A DNA stretch of 64,000 nt from Lachnospiraceae bacterium JC7 (GTDB lineage: Bacteria > Bacillota > Clostridia > Lachnospirales > Lachnospiraceae). Shown here one piece after another: positions 9,224 through 17,589 of this stretch (its first letter is position 1; each line of letters starts with the position of its first letter). The stretch covers positions 62,001 to 126,000 of the forward strand of contig ALYD01000002.1 of NCBI GenBank assembly GCA_000513555.1, in the 5' to 3' direction. The position numbers and the translations under genes were made by a program. The notes beneath the pieces were generated by a model that was not told where the DNA came from, did not search any database, and worked only from the letters and a program-made list of their open reading frames with translations.

Positions 9224-10416
9224 AGTCCCGAAACGAATTTCTCAAATCGCTCCATGGCTTCCCTTGTATTCTCGTGAGTTGAGAACGCTGTCAGACGGAA
9301 GAACTTCTCTCCTGACTTTCCGAAGCCTTCTCCCGGTGTTCCCACCACACAGGCCTCCTTCAGAAGCCTGTCGAAGAAGCTCCAGCTGTCCATATCACCC
9401 GGGCACTTGAGCCAGATATACGGAGAATTCTTTCCTCCTGTATAGTAAATATGAAGCTTATCCATGGTATCTGTGATGATCTTTGCATTCTCACGATAGT
9501 ACCGGATGTTCTCCTCTATCTCCTTCTCGCCTTCCTCAGTAAATACCGCCTCGGCACCTCTCTGAGTGATATAGCTTACACCATTGAACTTTGTGGTCTG
9601 GCGGCGAAGCCACATCTTGTTGAGCTTTCCTCCGTCTCTCTCCAGGTCTTCCGGAACCACTGTGTATCCGCATCTTGTTCCTGTAAAACCTGCCTTCTTT
9701 GAAAGGCTGCAGAACTCGATGGCTACATCTTTTGCTCCCGGTATCTCATATATGCTGTGAGGATAGTCGCCTGTGACGAAACATTCATATGCAGCATCAA
9801 ACAGGATGATGGAACCGTTCTCCTTCGCGAACTCTACCCACTTTTTGAGAGCATCTCTGTCATATACAGCTCCTGTAGGATTGTTCGGACTGCAGAGATA
9901 AATGATGTCAGCCTTGTATTCCGGTGAAGGCATCGGCAAAAATCCGTTCTCTTCGGAAGACATGGCGAAGATCGTCTTTCGACCTGCCATCATGTTGGTA
10001 TCTACATATACAGGATAAACCGGATCGGTTACCAGTACAGTATTGTCCTCGCTGAACAGATCCAGAATGTTTCCGAGATCTGACTTGGCGCCGTCAGAAA
10101 TAAAGATCTCATCGGACTTAAGCTCCACACCGAATTTTGTGTAGTACTTTCGGATGGCTTCCTTAAGGAAGTCATAACCCTGTTCAGGTCCGTATCCTCT
10201 GAATGTCTCCGCCTCTCCCATTTCTTTTGCCGCAGTGACCATTGCATCCACTACTGACTTAGGAAGTGGTCTCGTTACATCACCTATTCCCATACGGATA
10301 AGTTTATTTGATACTTCAGGATTCTCAGACTGCCACACACGTATGCGTCTCGCAATCTCAGAAAAAAGATAGCTTTCATTAAGCTTCAGATAATTTTGAT
10401 TGATCTTTGCAGACAT
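9220..10416 (-). CDS. dapL: LL-diaminopimelate aminotransferase
   Basis: PLP-dependent conversion of tetrahydrodipicolinate to LL-diaminopimelate, the one-step DapL route of lysine and peptidoglycan precursor synthesis, with glutamate as amino donor. The longer frame starts at 10491, but the ATG at 10416 follows GGGGAG and gives the family N-terminus (NYLKLNESYLFSEIARR). At 398 residues it has normal length. The fold-type I aminotransferase pattern is clear: SPNNPTGAVYD near 185, the PLP lysine in CSLSKKAGFTGTRCG near 245, and a C-terminal arginine region. Position among glutamine/glutamate genes fits its need for glutamate. It has its own strong promoter and a terminator-like leader hairpin. 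Confidence 0.95.
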   Translation of the reverse strand: MSAKINQNYLKLNESYLFSEIARRIRVWQSENPEVSNKLIRMGIGDVTRPLPKSVVDAMVTAAKEMGEAETFRGYGPEQGYDFLKEAIRKYYTKFGVELKSDEIFISDGAKSDLGNILDLFSEDNTVLVTDPVYPVYVDTNMMAGRKTIFAMSSEENGFLPMPSPEYKADIIYLCSPNNPTGAVYDRDALKKWVEFAKENGSIILFDAAYECFVTGDYPHSIYEIPGAKDVAIEFCSLSKKAGFTGTRCGYTVVPEDLERDGGKLNKMWLRRQTTKFNGVSYITQRGAEAVFTEEGEKEIEENIRYYRENAKIITDTMDKLHIYYTGGKNSPYIWLKCPGDMDSWSFFDRLLKEACVVGTPGEGFGKSGEKFFRLTAFSTHENTREAMERFEKFVSGL

Positions 10417-10492
10417 TTTTATACTCCCCAGTACATTCCACAACTTTGTATAAGTCCTGCGCATTGCTTTGCTACCGCATGACCTATACACT

Positions 10493-10541
10493 AAAAAAGG
10501 ACAACATACCCCCGGTTTAAACCCGGACGCCGTTGTCCTTT
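10493..10541 (-). terminator. Terminator-like attenuator in dapL leader
   Basis: Starts within a few bases of the predicted transcription start of dapL. A 10-bp basal stem (AAAGGACAAC with GTTGTCCTTT) and an inner CCGG-rich stem-loop around TTTAAA are followed in the gene direction by a run of six T. It therefore has the form of an intrinsic terminator inside the leader, upstream of the gene it would switch off, which is an attenuator. Confidence 0.65.
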
Positions 10542-10548
10542 GCGTTTC

Positions 10549-10576
10549 ATTATACGGACAGAAAATTGGATGTCAA
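10549..10576 (-). promoter_or_regulatory. dapL: dapL promoter
   Basis: Consensus vegetative promoter: TTGACA (10571-10576), 16-bp spacer, TATAAT (10549-10554). Transcription would start a few bases downstream, at the foot of the leader hairpin. The rest of the 400-bp dapL-asnB gap holds only the two divergent promoters and leaders. Confidence 0.8.
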
Positions 10577-10709
10577 GAAAATTTGCCGCAGTAAAAAATC
10601 AAATAATTTCATGTCAGATATTCCGTAGTCCCACATAAATAAAACTCTTCCTCTAATTAATGAGTTCCTGTTTCACCATCAGTCCGGGGATATGATTCAA
10701 AATTTTATA

Positions 10710-10738
10710 TTGACAATCTTTTTCTGCCGCGCAATAAT
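10710..10738 (+). promoter_or_regulatory. asnB: asnB promoter
   Basis: TTGACA (10710-10715), 17-bp spacer, AATAAT (10733-10738). The start of transcription would fall at about 10745, immediately before the leader hairpin. Confidence 0.7.
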
Positions 10739-10748
10739 CATGAACCAT

Positions 10749-10796
10749 AAAGACGGCAAAGGAGTCGGTTTTCAACCCGGGTTCTTTGCCGTCTTT
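10749..10796 (+). promoter_or_regulatory. Leader hairpin of asnB
   Basis: A 13-bp perfect basal stem (AAAGACGGCAAAG with CTTTGCCGTCTTT) encloses an inner CGGTT/AACCCG stem-loop, starting at the predicted +1. A T-rich stretch (CGTTGTTT) follows, so it may act as a conditional terminator. The same two-tier shape is seen before dapL, and both have a GGnGTC sequence on the 5' side of the internal loop. Confidence 0.6.
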
Positions 10797-10830
10797 CGTT
10801 GTTTACAATTAATTTTTCGGGAGTATTAGT

Positions 10831-12417
10831 ATGTGTAGTATCATTGGATTCTGTGACAAGCGCGCGCAGTTCGAAGTCGTAAAGACAGCGCTCTTAAAAA
10901 CTGTATCAAGAGGACCTGACGCAACAAGGATAGTTGACACAGGCAACGGTTACCTCGGTTTCAATCGTCTTTCCATAATGGGACTTAATGAAGCCGGAAT
11001 GCAGCCTTTCGGTCTTGATGGTTCATGGGTAGTCTGTAACGGTGAGATCTACGGCTTCCGTTCCATGAAGGAACGCCTTTGCACACAGGGATATACATTC
11101 AAATCCGATTCAGACTGTGAGATCCTTCTCCCTCTTTATAAAGAATACGGAACAGACATGTTCAGAATGCTCGATGCTGAATATGCTCTCATCATATATG
11201 ACGCAGAAACCGAGTCTTACATAGCAGCCAGGGATCCTTTCGGAATCCGTCCGCTCTATTATGGAAAGACTGATGACGGAATCATGACCTTCGCCTCAGA
11301 GCCAAAGAACCTTGTGGGCCTTTGCCATGAGATCAAGCCATTCCCGCCCGGACATTACTATAAGGATGGAGAGTTCCACTGCTATCATGACATTTCCAGA
11401 GTAAATAAATACAACCTGCGCGATGACCTCGAGGCTATCAGCACTCACATCCATGACCTTCTCGTAAAGGGTGTGGAGAAGCGTCTTGATGCGGACGCCC
11501 CTGTAGGTTTCCTCCTCTCCGGCGGTCTCGATTCATCTCTCGTTTGCGCCATTTCCGCAAAGCTTCTTAACAAGCCTATAGAGACCTATGCCATCGGTAT
11601 GGACATCGATGCCATCGACCTTAAGTATGCAAGAGAAGTTGCCGACTTCATCGGTTCAAACCACCACGAAGTAATCATTAACAAGGATGATGTTGTCAAT
11701 GCTATCGAGCCGGTCATTGCGGCACTCGGAACCTACGATATCACAACCGTACGTGCTTCTATCGGTATGTACCTTTTATGCAAGGCGATTCACGAGCAGT
11801 CAGATATCAGAGTTCTCCTTACAGGTGAGATCTCCGATGAGATCTTCGGTTACAAGTACACAGACTTCGCTCCTTCTGCAGAGGAATTCCAGAAGGAAGC
11901 CGAGAAACGTGTCCGCGAGCTCCATATGTACGACGTTCTTCGTGCAGACCGCTGCATAAGCGTAAACTCTCTCGAGGCACGAGTTCCATTCGGTGATCTT
12001 GATTTCGTTGATTACGTGATGCATATCGATCCTGAGAAGAAGCTCAACAAGTACAACAAGGGTAAATATCTCCTTCGTCACGCCTTCGAGAAGGATCATA
12101 TCCTTCCGGAAAGCATCCTTATGCGTGAAAAGGCTGCATTCTCAGACGCCGTTGGTCACTCATTAAAGGATGACATCGCAGAATTCGCCGAGGCACATTA
12201 CACTGATGAAGAGTTCAAGGAGAAATGTGCTCAGTATACTCATGCCACACCGTTCACCAAGGAATCTCTACTCTTCAGAGAGATCTTTGAGAAATACTAT
12301 CCTGGTCAGTCAGAAATGGTCGTTGATTTCTGGATGCCTAACAAGACATGGCCCGGTTGCAATGTAAACGATCCGTCAGCACGAGTACTTTCAAACTACG
12401 GAGACTCCGGAAAATAA
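10831..12417 (+). CDS. asnB: Asparagine synthase (glutamine-hydrolysing)
   Basis: Transfers the amide of glutamine to aspartate using ATP. A 528-residue protein. It begins MCSIIGF, so Cys2 becomes the N-terminal nucleophile of the glutaminase domain (residues 1-~200, including the VCNGEIYGF and AARDPFGIRPLYYG blocks). The synthetase domain carries the PP-loop SGGLDSS near residue 230 and an LTGEISDEIFGY block near 330. The start is preceded by GGGAG. It is transcribed alone, opposite to dapL, from a leader with a prominent hairpin. Asparagine synthesis consumes glutamine, which fits a shared nitrogen control with the upstream genes. Confidence 0.96.
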   Translation: MCSIIGFCDKRAQFEVVKTALLKTVSRGPDATRIVDTGNGYLGFNRLSIMGLNEAGMQPFGLDGSWVVCNGEIYGFRSMKERLCTQGYTFKSDSDCEILLPLYKEYGTDMFRMLDAEYALIIYDAETESYIAARDPFGIRPLYYGKTDDGIMTFASEPKNLVGLCHEIKPFPPGHYYKDGEFHCYHDISRVNKYNLRDDLEAISTHIHDLLVKGVEKRLDADAPVGFLLSGGLDSSLVCAISAKLLNKPIETYAIGMDIDAIDLKYAREVADFIGSNHHEVIINKDDVVNAIEPVIAALGTYDITTVRASIGMYLLCKAIHEQSDIRVLLTGEISDEIFGYKYTDFAPSAEEFQKEAEKRVRELHMYDVLRADRCISVNSLEARVPFGDLDFVDYVMHIDPEKKLNKYNKGKYLLRHAFEKDHILPESILMREKAAFSDAVGHSLKDDIAEFAEAHYTDEEFKEKCAQYTHATPFTKESLLFREIFEKYYPGQSEMVVDFWMPNKTWPGCNVNDPSARVLSNYGDSGK

Positions 12418-12511
12418 ATTCCGATCTCATAGGATATGTTCCGCACTCACATGTATTGATACCTTTTTCTATCTTTGGAACTATCCGTTTTTTCAGAAGC
12501 CCCATGTGGCT

Positions 12512-12567
12512 CCCTCGAATCAAAATCGAGGGTAATAACGAAGTTTACGGCTACAGCCGATAAACTT
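12512..12567. repeat. Hairpin pair downstream of asnB
   Basis: Two strong hairpins: CCTCGA/TCGAGG at 12514-12531, and AAGTTTA-CGGCT/GCCG-ATAAACTT at 12541-12567. They lie before the shared terminator and are preceded by a GAAGCC/GGCTCC hairpin around a CCATGTGG core. Their appearance is close to the multi-hairpin repeats elsewhere in the window, but no second copy was found here, so membership of those families is not shown. Confidence 0.35.
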
Positions 12568-12580
12568 ATACTCCCTATAA

Positions 12581-12622
12581 AGCAAAAGCTCCGCCTCGTT
12601 ATGAGCCGGAGTTTTTGCTTTT
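12581..12622. terminator. Bidirectional terminator, asnB and zinc operon
   Basis: AGCAAAAGCTCCG and CGGAGTTTTTGCT form a 13-bp stem with one G-T wobble around a 14-nt loop, with A and T tracts on both sides. It lies between convergent asnB and the last gene of the zinc operon. Confidence 0.8.
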
Positions 12623-12630
12623 CTTATATT

Positions 12631-13284
12631 TCAGTCTTTCTTTGCATCCATCAGAGCCCAGTAGGTATACTTACCCTCTTTGTAGGTCTTGAACACACCT
12701 GTAACACAGATATCCTCTCCCTCTTCCGGATAGTCCTCCGGAAATGAATAGTCATCGGTAAGCATGAACTCTACTCCCTGAGAACAGCAGGCCGTTGCAT
12801 CCTGAATGATGCAGGCATAATGATCCCTGTTCTTTTCATCATCATGATATATCGTAAAGTTTCCATTCATCCTTACAGTCTTTCCTATGTAAGACATGGG
12901 ATCCATCATCATGTTGTAGACCTCGGCAAAAACCATGGTGCCGGACAGCTCTGTCAGATCCACATCTATACCATCGGTTTTTCCGGAAGTCTCCTCTGAA
13001 GAAAGGCCCTGATAATATTCTAAATATGTCTGATCTTCTGATATCTCTTCATTTACACCGGATGATTCTTCCTTTGACTCTGATTCAGTCTCATTTCCCT
13101 TGCTCAGGTCAATGTTATCCTTTTTCCCATCCTCTTCCGCCATTCCTGCTTCAAGAACGTCACTGACACCTTTGGTCTTATCAACTTTCAGCCCCGTGGC
13201 AGCCGCATTATCACCGCATCCCGACAAGCTTGAAATGACCAGAACACAAAGGAGTGAGCCTATAATTCTTTTATATTTATCCAT
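12631..13284 (-). CDS. Zinc-operon lipoprotein of unknown function
   Basis: A 217-residue predicted lipoprotein: basic N-terminus, hydrophobic stretch and lipobox SLSGC with the modified Cys at residue 23. An acidic, Ser/Glu-rich linker follows to about residue 110. The C-terminal ~100 residues form a compact domain with an IGKTVRMNG motif, a DATACC Cys pair and a GEDICVTGVFK strand. The pattern of short beta strands resembles small OB-fold domains, but no confident family can be named. It lies 37 bp after znuB and is probably co-transcribed, which suggests an extracytoplasmic role in zinc handling. The Cys pair could bind metal. Confidence 0.75.
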   Translation of the reverse strand: MDKYKRIIGSLLCVLVISSLSGCGDNAAATGLKVDKTKGVSDVLEAGMAEEDGKKDNIDLSKGNETESESKEESSGVNEEISEDQTYLEYYQGLSSEETSGKTDGIDVDLTELSGTMVFAEVYNMMMDPMSYIGKTVRMNGNFTIYHDDEKNRDHYACIIQDATACCSQGVEFMLTDDYSFPEDYPEEGEDICVTGVFKTYKEGKYTYWALMDAKKD

Positions 13285-13321
13285 ATTTGTATATCTACAC
13301 TTCCGTTGTATATTCCTGATC

Positions 13322-14152
13322 TCATCGCACCATCCCTATCAGATAGCAGATTCCGAAGGCGAGCACATCCACCACCACTATAGTGGAACCCACAGGTGTT
13401 CCCGCAAGAATCGAAATGATGATCCCGAAGAAAGCGCATATCACCGAAAGTACCGCAGAACAGATGGTGACCGCCTTAAAGCTCCGGAAAATGCGCATGG
13501 CTGACAGCGCCGGAAAAATGGACAGGGCCGAGATCAAAAGTGAGCCTACCAGATTCATGGCAAGCACAATGATCACAGCTATCACCACCGCTATCAAAAG
13601 GTTGTAGCTGCCGGCATTTGTGCCTGTGGCCTTCGCGAAATTCTCATCAAAGGTAACCGCAAAGATCTTGTTGTAAAACAGCACGAAGATAACAACTACA
13701 GCTATGGACAGCACCGTACAGAGCCATACCTCTCTTTTTGTCAGAGTCAGTATGGAGGTGGATCCGAACAGGGTGCTGCACACATCCCCGGACAAATTTG
13801 AGGAGGTTGAAAATATATTCATAATGAGATATCCGAATGCCAATGCTCCTACCGAGATCATAGCGATGGCAGCATCACCCTTTATCTTCGCATCCTGTCC
13901 CGTTCTCAGTAGCAGTATGGCGCTTATTATGGTGACAGGCAGCACCAGAAGCATCTGATTCGTCAGATTAAAAACGCTGGCGATGGCGATGGCTCCAAAT
14001 GCCACATGAGACAATCCGTCTCCGATGAAGGAAAATCTCTTAAGCACCAGAGTGACTCCCAAAAGGGCCGAGCACAGTGCGATCAGGACTCCAACTATTA
14101 CCGCATATCTCACAAAGGGATAATGCATATACATTGAAAGCTTATCTAACAT
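13322..14152 (-). CDS. znuB: Zinc ABC transporter permease
   Basis: A 276-residue integral membrane protein of the ZnuB/MntB (ABC-3) family, with about eight hydrophobic helices and the family block RFSFIGDGLSHVAFGAI near residue 35-50. It forms the membrane channel for the substrate delivered by ZnuA, powered by ZnuC. Its start codon touches the end of znuC (shared base at 14152), showing translational coupling. Metal specificity is taken from the His-rich ZnuA; manganese cannot be excluded. Confidence 0.92.
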   Translation of the reverse strand: MLDKLSMYMHYPFVRYAVIVGVLIALCSALLGVTLVLKRFSFIGDGLSHVAFGAIAIASVFNLTNQMLLVLPVTIISAILLLRTGQDAKIKGDAAIAMISVGALAFGYLIMNIFSTSSNLSGDVCSTLFGSTSILTLTKREVWLCTVLSIAVVVIFVLFYNKIFAVTFDENFAKATGTNAGSYNLLIAVVIAVIIVLAMNLVGSLLISALSIFPALSAMRIFRSFKAVTICSAVLSVICAFFGIIISILAGTPVGSTIVVVDVLAFGICYLIGMVR

Positions 14153-14862
14153 TATGCCGCACCGCCTTTCTGCTTCATCATGAAGCTCCTTCCGGCATTA
14201 CTCTTAAGGTAATCGCCCTTGGTGCCGTAGAACACTTCATCTCCGATATGGAGAATGTGACTTGCATACCGCACCGCAGCCGAAATATCATGGGAGATCA
14301 TGATAACCGTGATGCCCTCAGCATTAAGTCCGGCGATAAGTTCATACATCTCCGCAGTAACCTTCGGATCGAGCCCCGATACCGGCTCGTCAAGTAACAG
14401 TATCTTCCTGGTGGCACACAGAGCTCTCGCAAGAAGTACTCTCTGCTGCTGCCCTCCGGACAGATCACGGTAACAGCGGTCTCTCAGATCTGTGATACTC
14501 ATTCTTTCCATATTTTCTTCCGCAAGACGCTTTTCTCCCCTTGTATAAAAAGGTCTGAGACCACAGCGTCCCTGACATCCCGAAAGAACTATCTCCCATA
14601 CAGATGCCGGAAAATCCTTCTGAACCACAGTCTGCTGAGGAAGATAACCTATCTCATTTTTTCTTAATCCATCACCGGTCAGGATCTGACCGCTGACAGG
14701 CTCCTGAAGATGGAGCAATGTTTTCATCAGTGTGCTTTTGCCGGAACCGTTCTCTCCCACGATACAAAGATAATCGCCCATATTTACAGAGAAATTCAGA
14801 TTCTCAACAATAGCGCGTGAATCATAACCCAGGGCCAGATTCTGAACAGTAATTAATGCCAT
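14152..14862 (-). CDS. znuC: Zinc ABC transporter ATP-binding protein
   Basis: A 236-residue ABC ATPase with Walker A GENGSGKST near 37-45, signature LSGGQQQR near 134, Walker B ILLLDEP near 155 and the H-loop in MISHD near 190. It energises ZnuB. The start at 14862 follows AAAGGAG. It sits in the middle of the operon between znuA (85-bp gap) and znuB (overlap). Confidence 0.94.
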   Translation of the reverse strand: MALITVQNLALGYDSRAIVENLNFSVNMGDYLCIVGENGSGKSTLMKTLLHLQEPVSGQILTGDGLRKNEIGYLPQQTVVQKDFPASVWEIVLSGCQGRCGLRPFYTRGEKRLAEENMERMSITDLRDRCYRDLSGGQQQRVLLARALCATRKILLLDEPVSGLDPKVTAEMYELIAGLNAEGITVIMISHDISAAVRYASHILHIGDEVFYGTKGDYLKSNAGRSFMMKQKGGAA

Positions 14863-14947
14863 AAATTCTCCTTTATTCCTATGTCTGAGACTTTCGAATC
14901 TATCCTACGGAAGTCTGTTCCGCACCCACAGTCCGAAAGACCATTCT

Positions 14948-16036
14948 TTACCCCAGTGCTTCCTTCAGCACTGAAAGATTGTTTTCCATTACAGAAAGAT
15001 ATGTGGTTCCATTCTTCACATCTTCACCTGTTGTTGCCTGCATGGAATCAAGTGTAAGTATCTTCTGATTTTTCGCACCGGTATTCTGAACTATTGTCTC
15101 TGCGATGCGATGATCCGGCCCTTCTATGGTCATGACCGCAGGAAGAGAAAGCTCATCCACCTTCTTTGAGAGGAAGGATACAGTCTCAAAGCTTGCCTCT
15201 GTCTCCGCTGAACAGCCAACGAAAGCCGCAAAATAATCTAGTCCGTAATCATCAACCATATATCGGAACGGGAAACGGTCTCCGAACAAAAGTGTGCGGA
15301 CGGAAGCCCCGTCAACTGCGGCCTGATAATCCGCATCAAGCGCCTGAAGCTTTCCGATATAGTCATCTGCATTTTTCTTATAGGTCTCAGCATTGGCCTG
15401 ATCTATGGTCTGCAGGCCCTCTGAGATCTTCTGTGTCAATGTCTCTGCATTTCGAAGTGATAGCCAGACGTGCTCGTCGTATTCGATCTCACCTTCTTCG
15501 TGATGATGATCATGATCTTCCGGCTCATGCTCCTCATGATGCTCTTCTTCATTCTCATGATCATGTTTTTCTTCATCATTTTCGTGATCGTGATCTTCAT
15601 CACCGTGGTCATGCTCTTCATCCTGCATGCCTTCCACTACTTCTTCCTCCTTTACGGAATCTCCGAGGCTGTCCAGAAGATCGATGACCACCATATCCTT
15701 GTTCACAGCTTCCTTGAGTGCATCAGCTACCCACTCATCCGATTCACCGCCCACATATACAAACATGTCGCAGGAGGATATCTTTATGATGTCATCCGCC
15801 GTAGGCTGGAAACTGTGGAGATCAACGCCCTTGTCGATCAGCAGGGTGACTTCGGCACCTGCGGGGTTATCTCCGAGGACATTCTTTACCCAGTCATACT
15901 CAGGGAAAATGGTTGTAACGATCTCTATTTTGTCCTTTCCTGACTCAGGCTTGGCCTCGACAGTGTTAAAACCACACGCAGAAACAGAGGCTCCCATCAA
16001 AACGGCAGCCATAGTAAGAGAAATAAATCTTTTCAC
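14948..16036 (-). CDS. znuA: Zinc-binding lipoprotein of ABC transporter
   Basis: The extracellular metal-binding protein of the cluster A-I (ZnuA) family. The preferred start is GTG at 16036, which follows TGGAGG and gives signal peptide KRFISLTMAAVLMGASVSAC with the lipobox Cys at residue 21; the frame further upstream runs through an intergenic repeat. Expected metal ligands: His74 in GVDLHSFQP and His189 in EYDEHVWLS, plus a later acidic residue. Between them (about residues 142-180) is a loop very rich in His, Asp and Glu, typical of zinc rather than manganese binders. 362 residues. It is followed directly by znuC and znuB. Confidence 0.94.
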   Translation of the reverse strand: MKRFISLTMAAVLMGASVSACGFNTVEAKPESGKDKIEIVTTIFPEYDWVKNVLGDNPAGAEVTLLIDKGVDLHSFQPTADDIIKISSCDMFVYVGGESDEWVADALKEAVNKDMVVIDLLDSLGDSVKEEEVVEGMQDEEHDHGDEDHDHENDEEKHDHENEEEHHEEHEPEDHDHHHEEGEIEYDEHVWLSLRNAETLTQKISEGLQTIDQANAETYKKNADDYIGKLQALDADYQAAVDGASVRTLLFGDRFPFRYMVDDYGLDYFAAFVGCSAETEASFETVSFLSKKVDELSLPAVMTIEGPDHRIAETIVQNTGAKNQKILTLDSMQATTGEDVKNGTTYLSVMENNLSVLKEALG

Positions 16037-16071
16037 GATATAAAACCTCCAGATATATTCAGTTTTTGATA

Positions 16072-16196
16072 GGTTTTCGAACGCAATCAATGAAAATGCG
16101 TTCGAAAATCCGGCATAGCCGGATGGTTTTTTGTCATAAGCCAAAAAACCACATGTACGGATATCGAATTTCCGGGGAAATTCAATATCCTAAACC
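16072..16196. repeat. Four-hairpin intergenic repeat, family A copy 1
   Basis: Bounded by GGTTT (16072-16076) and AAACC (16192-16196), which can pair. Four hairpins lie inside: 12-bp perfect arms at 16074-16085/16097-16108; ATCCGGC/GCCGGAT at 16108-16124; GGTTTTTTG/CAAAAAACC at 16125-16150; and about 15 bp at 16159-16190 with one mismatch. The linker ACATGTACGG is unpaired. The second copy (33010-33131) keeps all four stems although many arm bases differ in pairs. It lies inside the zinc operon, between the Cys-rich small protein and znuA, inverted relative to these genes, whereas copy 2 is in gene orientation. Confidence 0.85.
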
Positions 16197-16212
16197 AGAA
16201 AGGGAGGTCTGT

Positions 16213-16518
16213 TTAATTATTCAAACGGATCTTTCTTGAGACGAGTGTTTCCGCAGTTAATGAATCCACGACCGGAAACACCGCTATAAGAGTTAAAAAG
16301 ACAGGAAGGACAGGATCCGGCTGAAGATCCATTCCCCCTCCAACCTGACGGAGGGTATTTTCGCACTGATTGATACATGCACAGATCGGGCACTCTTCGC
16401 CGGTGCAATCATGAACAGACTCCAAAGCTACAAAAGAAGCTGAAAACAGCACAACAAAAAGCATCATGAGTCCCATGATGCCGGCCGCTATTCTTTTTGA
16501 GCCTGTCATTTTAAACAT
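16213..16518 (-). CDS. Small Cys-rich membrane protein, first gene of zinc operon
   Basis: About 101 residues. The ATG at 16518 is preferred because GGAGG lies just upstream. It has one N-terminal hydrophobic helix (IAAGIMGLMMLFVVLFSASFVA), then a short segment with His and Cys (VHDCTGEECPICACINQCEN, five Cys), a loop, and a second hydrophobic stretch (LPVFLTLIAVFPVV). The Cys/His cluster between the two helices could bind zinc on the outer face. It precedes znuA on the same strand and has a good promoter of its own, so it is probably the first gene of the operon. No family recognised with confidence; a zinc-uptake accessory role is inferred from position. Confidence 0.75.
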   Translation of the reverse strand: MFKMTGSKRIAAGIMGLMMLFVVLFSASFVALESVHDCTGEECPICACINQCENTLRQVGGGMDLQPDPVLPVFLTLIAVFPVVDSLTAETLVSRKIRLNN

Positions 16519-16542
16519 TGCAGCTTCCTCCATTGAAAAATA

Positions 16543-16572
16543 CTAATACCATTCTTTGTATACATTTGTCAA
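16543..16572 (-). promoter_or_regulatory. Promoter of the zinc-uptake operon
   Basis: TTGACA (16567-16572), 18-bp spacer, TATTAG (16543-16548), about 25 bp upstream of the first start codon. The surrounding AT-rich sequence may hold a zinc-repressor site, but I do not see a clear Zur palindrome. Confidence 0.55.
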
Positions 16573-16637
16573 TCAATTTGCAAGTTATTTTCAAATTATC
16601 ACTGCATCTCACAGCCTGGCTGTCCGGTTTCGCTTAG

Positions 16638-16721
16638 GCCGTCATATGCCAGAAAGTATAAGCACTACGGTCGCATGACGGCCTACGCAAAAAAAGGCGC
16701 AGTCATCAACGACTGCGCCTT
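16638..16721. terminator. Long hairpin and terminator between operons
   Basis: A hairpin with 11-bp arms (TAGGCCGTCAT and ATGACGGCCTA, 16638-16686) is followed by a perfect intrinsic terminator, AAGGCGCAGTC/GACTGCGCCTT (16694-16721), with A and T tracts. It ends the leftward acidic membrane-protein gene upstream of the zinc operon promoter. Confidence 0.75.
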
Positions 16722-16782
16722 CAGGTTTATTAAATTCCTATACAATGAATATCGAAAAATCGACCTCACACTGTATAGATCA

Positions 16783-17403
16783 TCACTTTTTAGCCTTTTT
16801 CTCCTCAGGAGTCTCTTCAGGCTTCATCTCTTCGGCCTTCACATCCTCCTTTGACTCTTCCTTTTCATTCTTCTCAGGCTCTGCTTCAGCTTCCTTCGCA
16901 GCTTCTTCCTCTGCTTTCTTCTCGACCTCTGCTTCTGCTGAAGGTTCCTCAGAAGCCTCTACTGAAGGCTTTTCATCCTCTACAGTGTAGAACTCGATCT
17001 CTACGTCATCATCGGATACTACATCCTCATCACAGATATCGAGATCATCCTCCTCTTCCTGATCTCCCAGCTTATCATTGAGAGCATCCTTCACTGTTCT
17101 GTATGCATCCTTACTTGCATCGACACAAAGATTTTTTGCATCAATAGCCAGATTCTTGGCAGCATATCCAAGATCCTTTGCGGCAGCCTTGATCTCATCC
17201 TTTGCCGGACCATTCTTAAGTGTTGTATATGATCTCTTGGCAGTATCCTTAACTTCCTGCGCAGAGTCAAGCACATCGGTGAAATCCTTGTCTACTTCCT
17301 CAGAGAACTTCTGATATTTGTAAAGATAAGAAACCACTGCTGCAACACCGCCAACAAGTGCAGCCAATCCCAACAGACCACCTAAACCTTTTTTTCTTGC
17401 CAT
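16783..17403 (-). CDS. Membrane-anchored acidic protein, function unknown
   Basis: About 206 residues from the ATG at 17403, which follows GGAGGG. The N-terminus is a basic RKKG stretch followed by a hydrophobic helix (LGGLLGLAALVGGVAAVVSYLY). Residues 35-115 are helical with repeated Ala/Lys heptads (KDLGYAAKNLAIDAKNLCVD) that look like an amphipathic coiled coil similar to apolipoprotein- or YtxH-type proteins. The last ~90 residues are low-complexity Glu/Ala/Lys. Probably a cell-envelope or stress-related protein, but no specific function can be given. It is transcribed alone, divergent from the nitrogenase-like operon. Confidence 0.75.
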   Translation of the reverse strand: MARKKGLGGLLGLAALVGGVAAVVSYLYKYQKFSEEVDKDFTDVLDSAQEVKDTAKRSYTTLKNGPAKDEIKAAAKDLGYAAKNLAIDAKNLCVDASKDAYRTVKDALNDKLGDQEEEDDLDICDEDVVSDDDVEIEFYTVEDEKPSVEASEEPSAEAEVEKKAEEEAAKEAEAEPEKNEKEESKEDVKAEEMKPEETPEEKKAKK

Positions 17404-17552
17404 ATATGTACCCTCCATCCCGGGCAGTCATGCCCTTTTTTTCTTTTATCACTATAAGAATATGAATCAATCATATATTTTCCATGGTTCATAATCAACA
17501 TAAATTATACATGATGCCGGGCACAAATAACAAATTATTCTTTTATTTCTGA

Positions 17553-17581
17553 TTGACAATTTATTTTTCCGTTCGTAAAAT
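17553..17581 (+). promoter_or_regulatory. Promoter of nitrogenase-like operon
   Basis: TTGACA (17553-17558), 17-bp spacer, TAAAAT (17576-17581). Transcription should start close to 17588, at the left edge of the operator-like dyad. Confidence 0.8.
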
Positions 17582-17589
17582 GTCAAAAA

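Noticed and set aside
10749-10830. T-box leader for asnB, or for glnS at 25886-25922
   Set aside because: The leaders are too short and lack the conserved T-box bulge sequence and specifier hairpin.
15166-15943. Long frames opposite znuA
   Set aside because: They are antisense to the His/Asp/Glu-rich loop and other coding sequence, with no Shine-Dalgarno and biased composition expected from the opposite strand.
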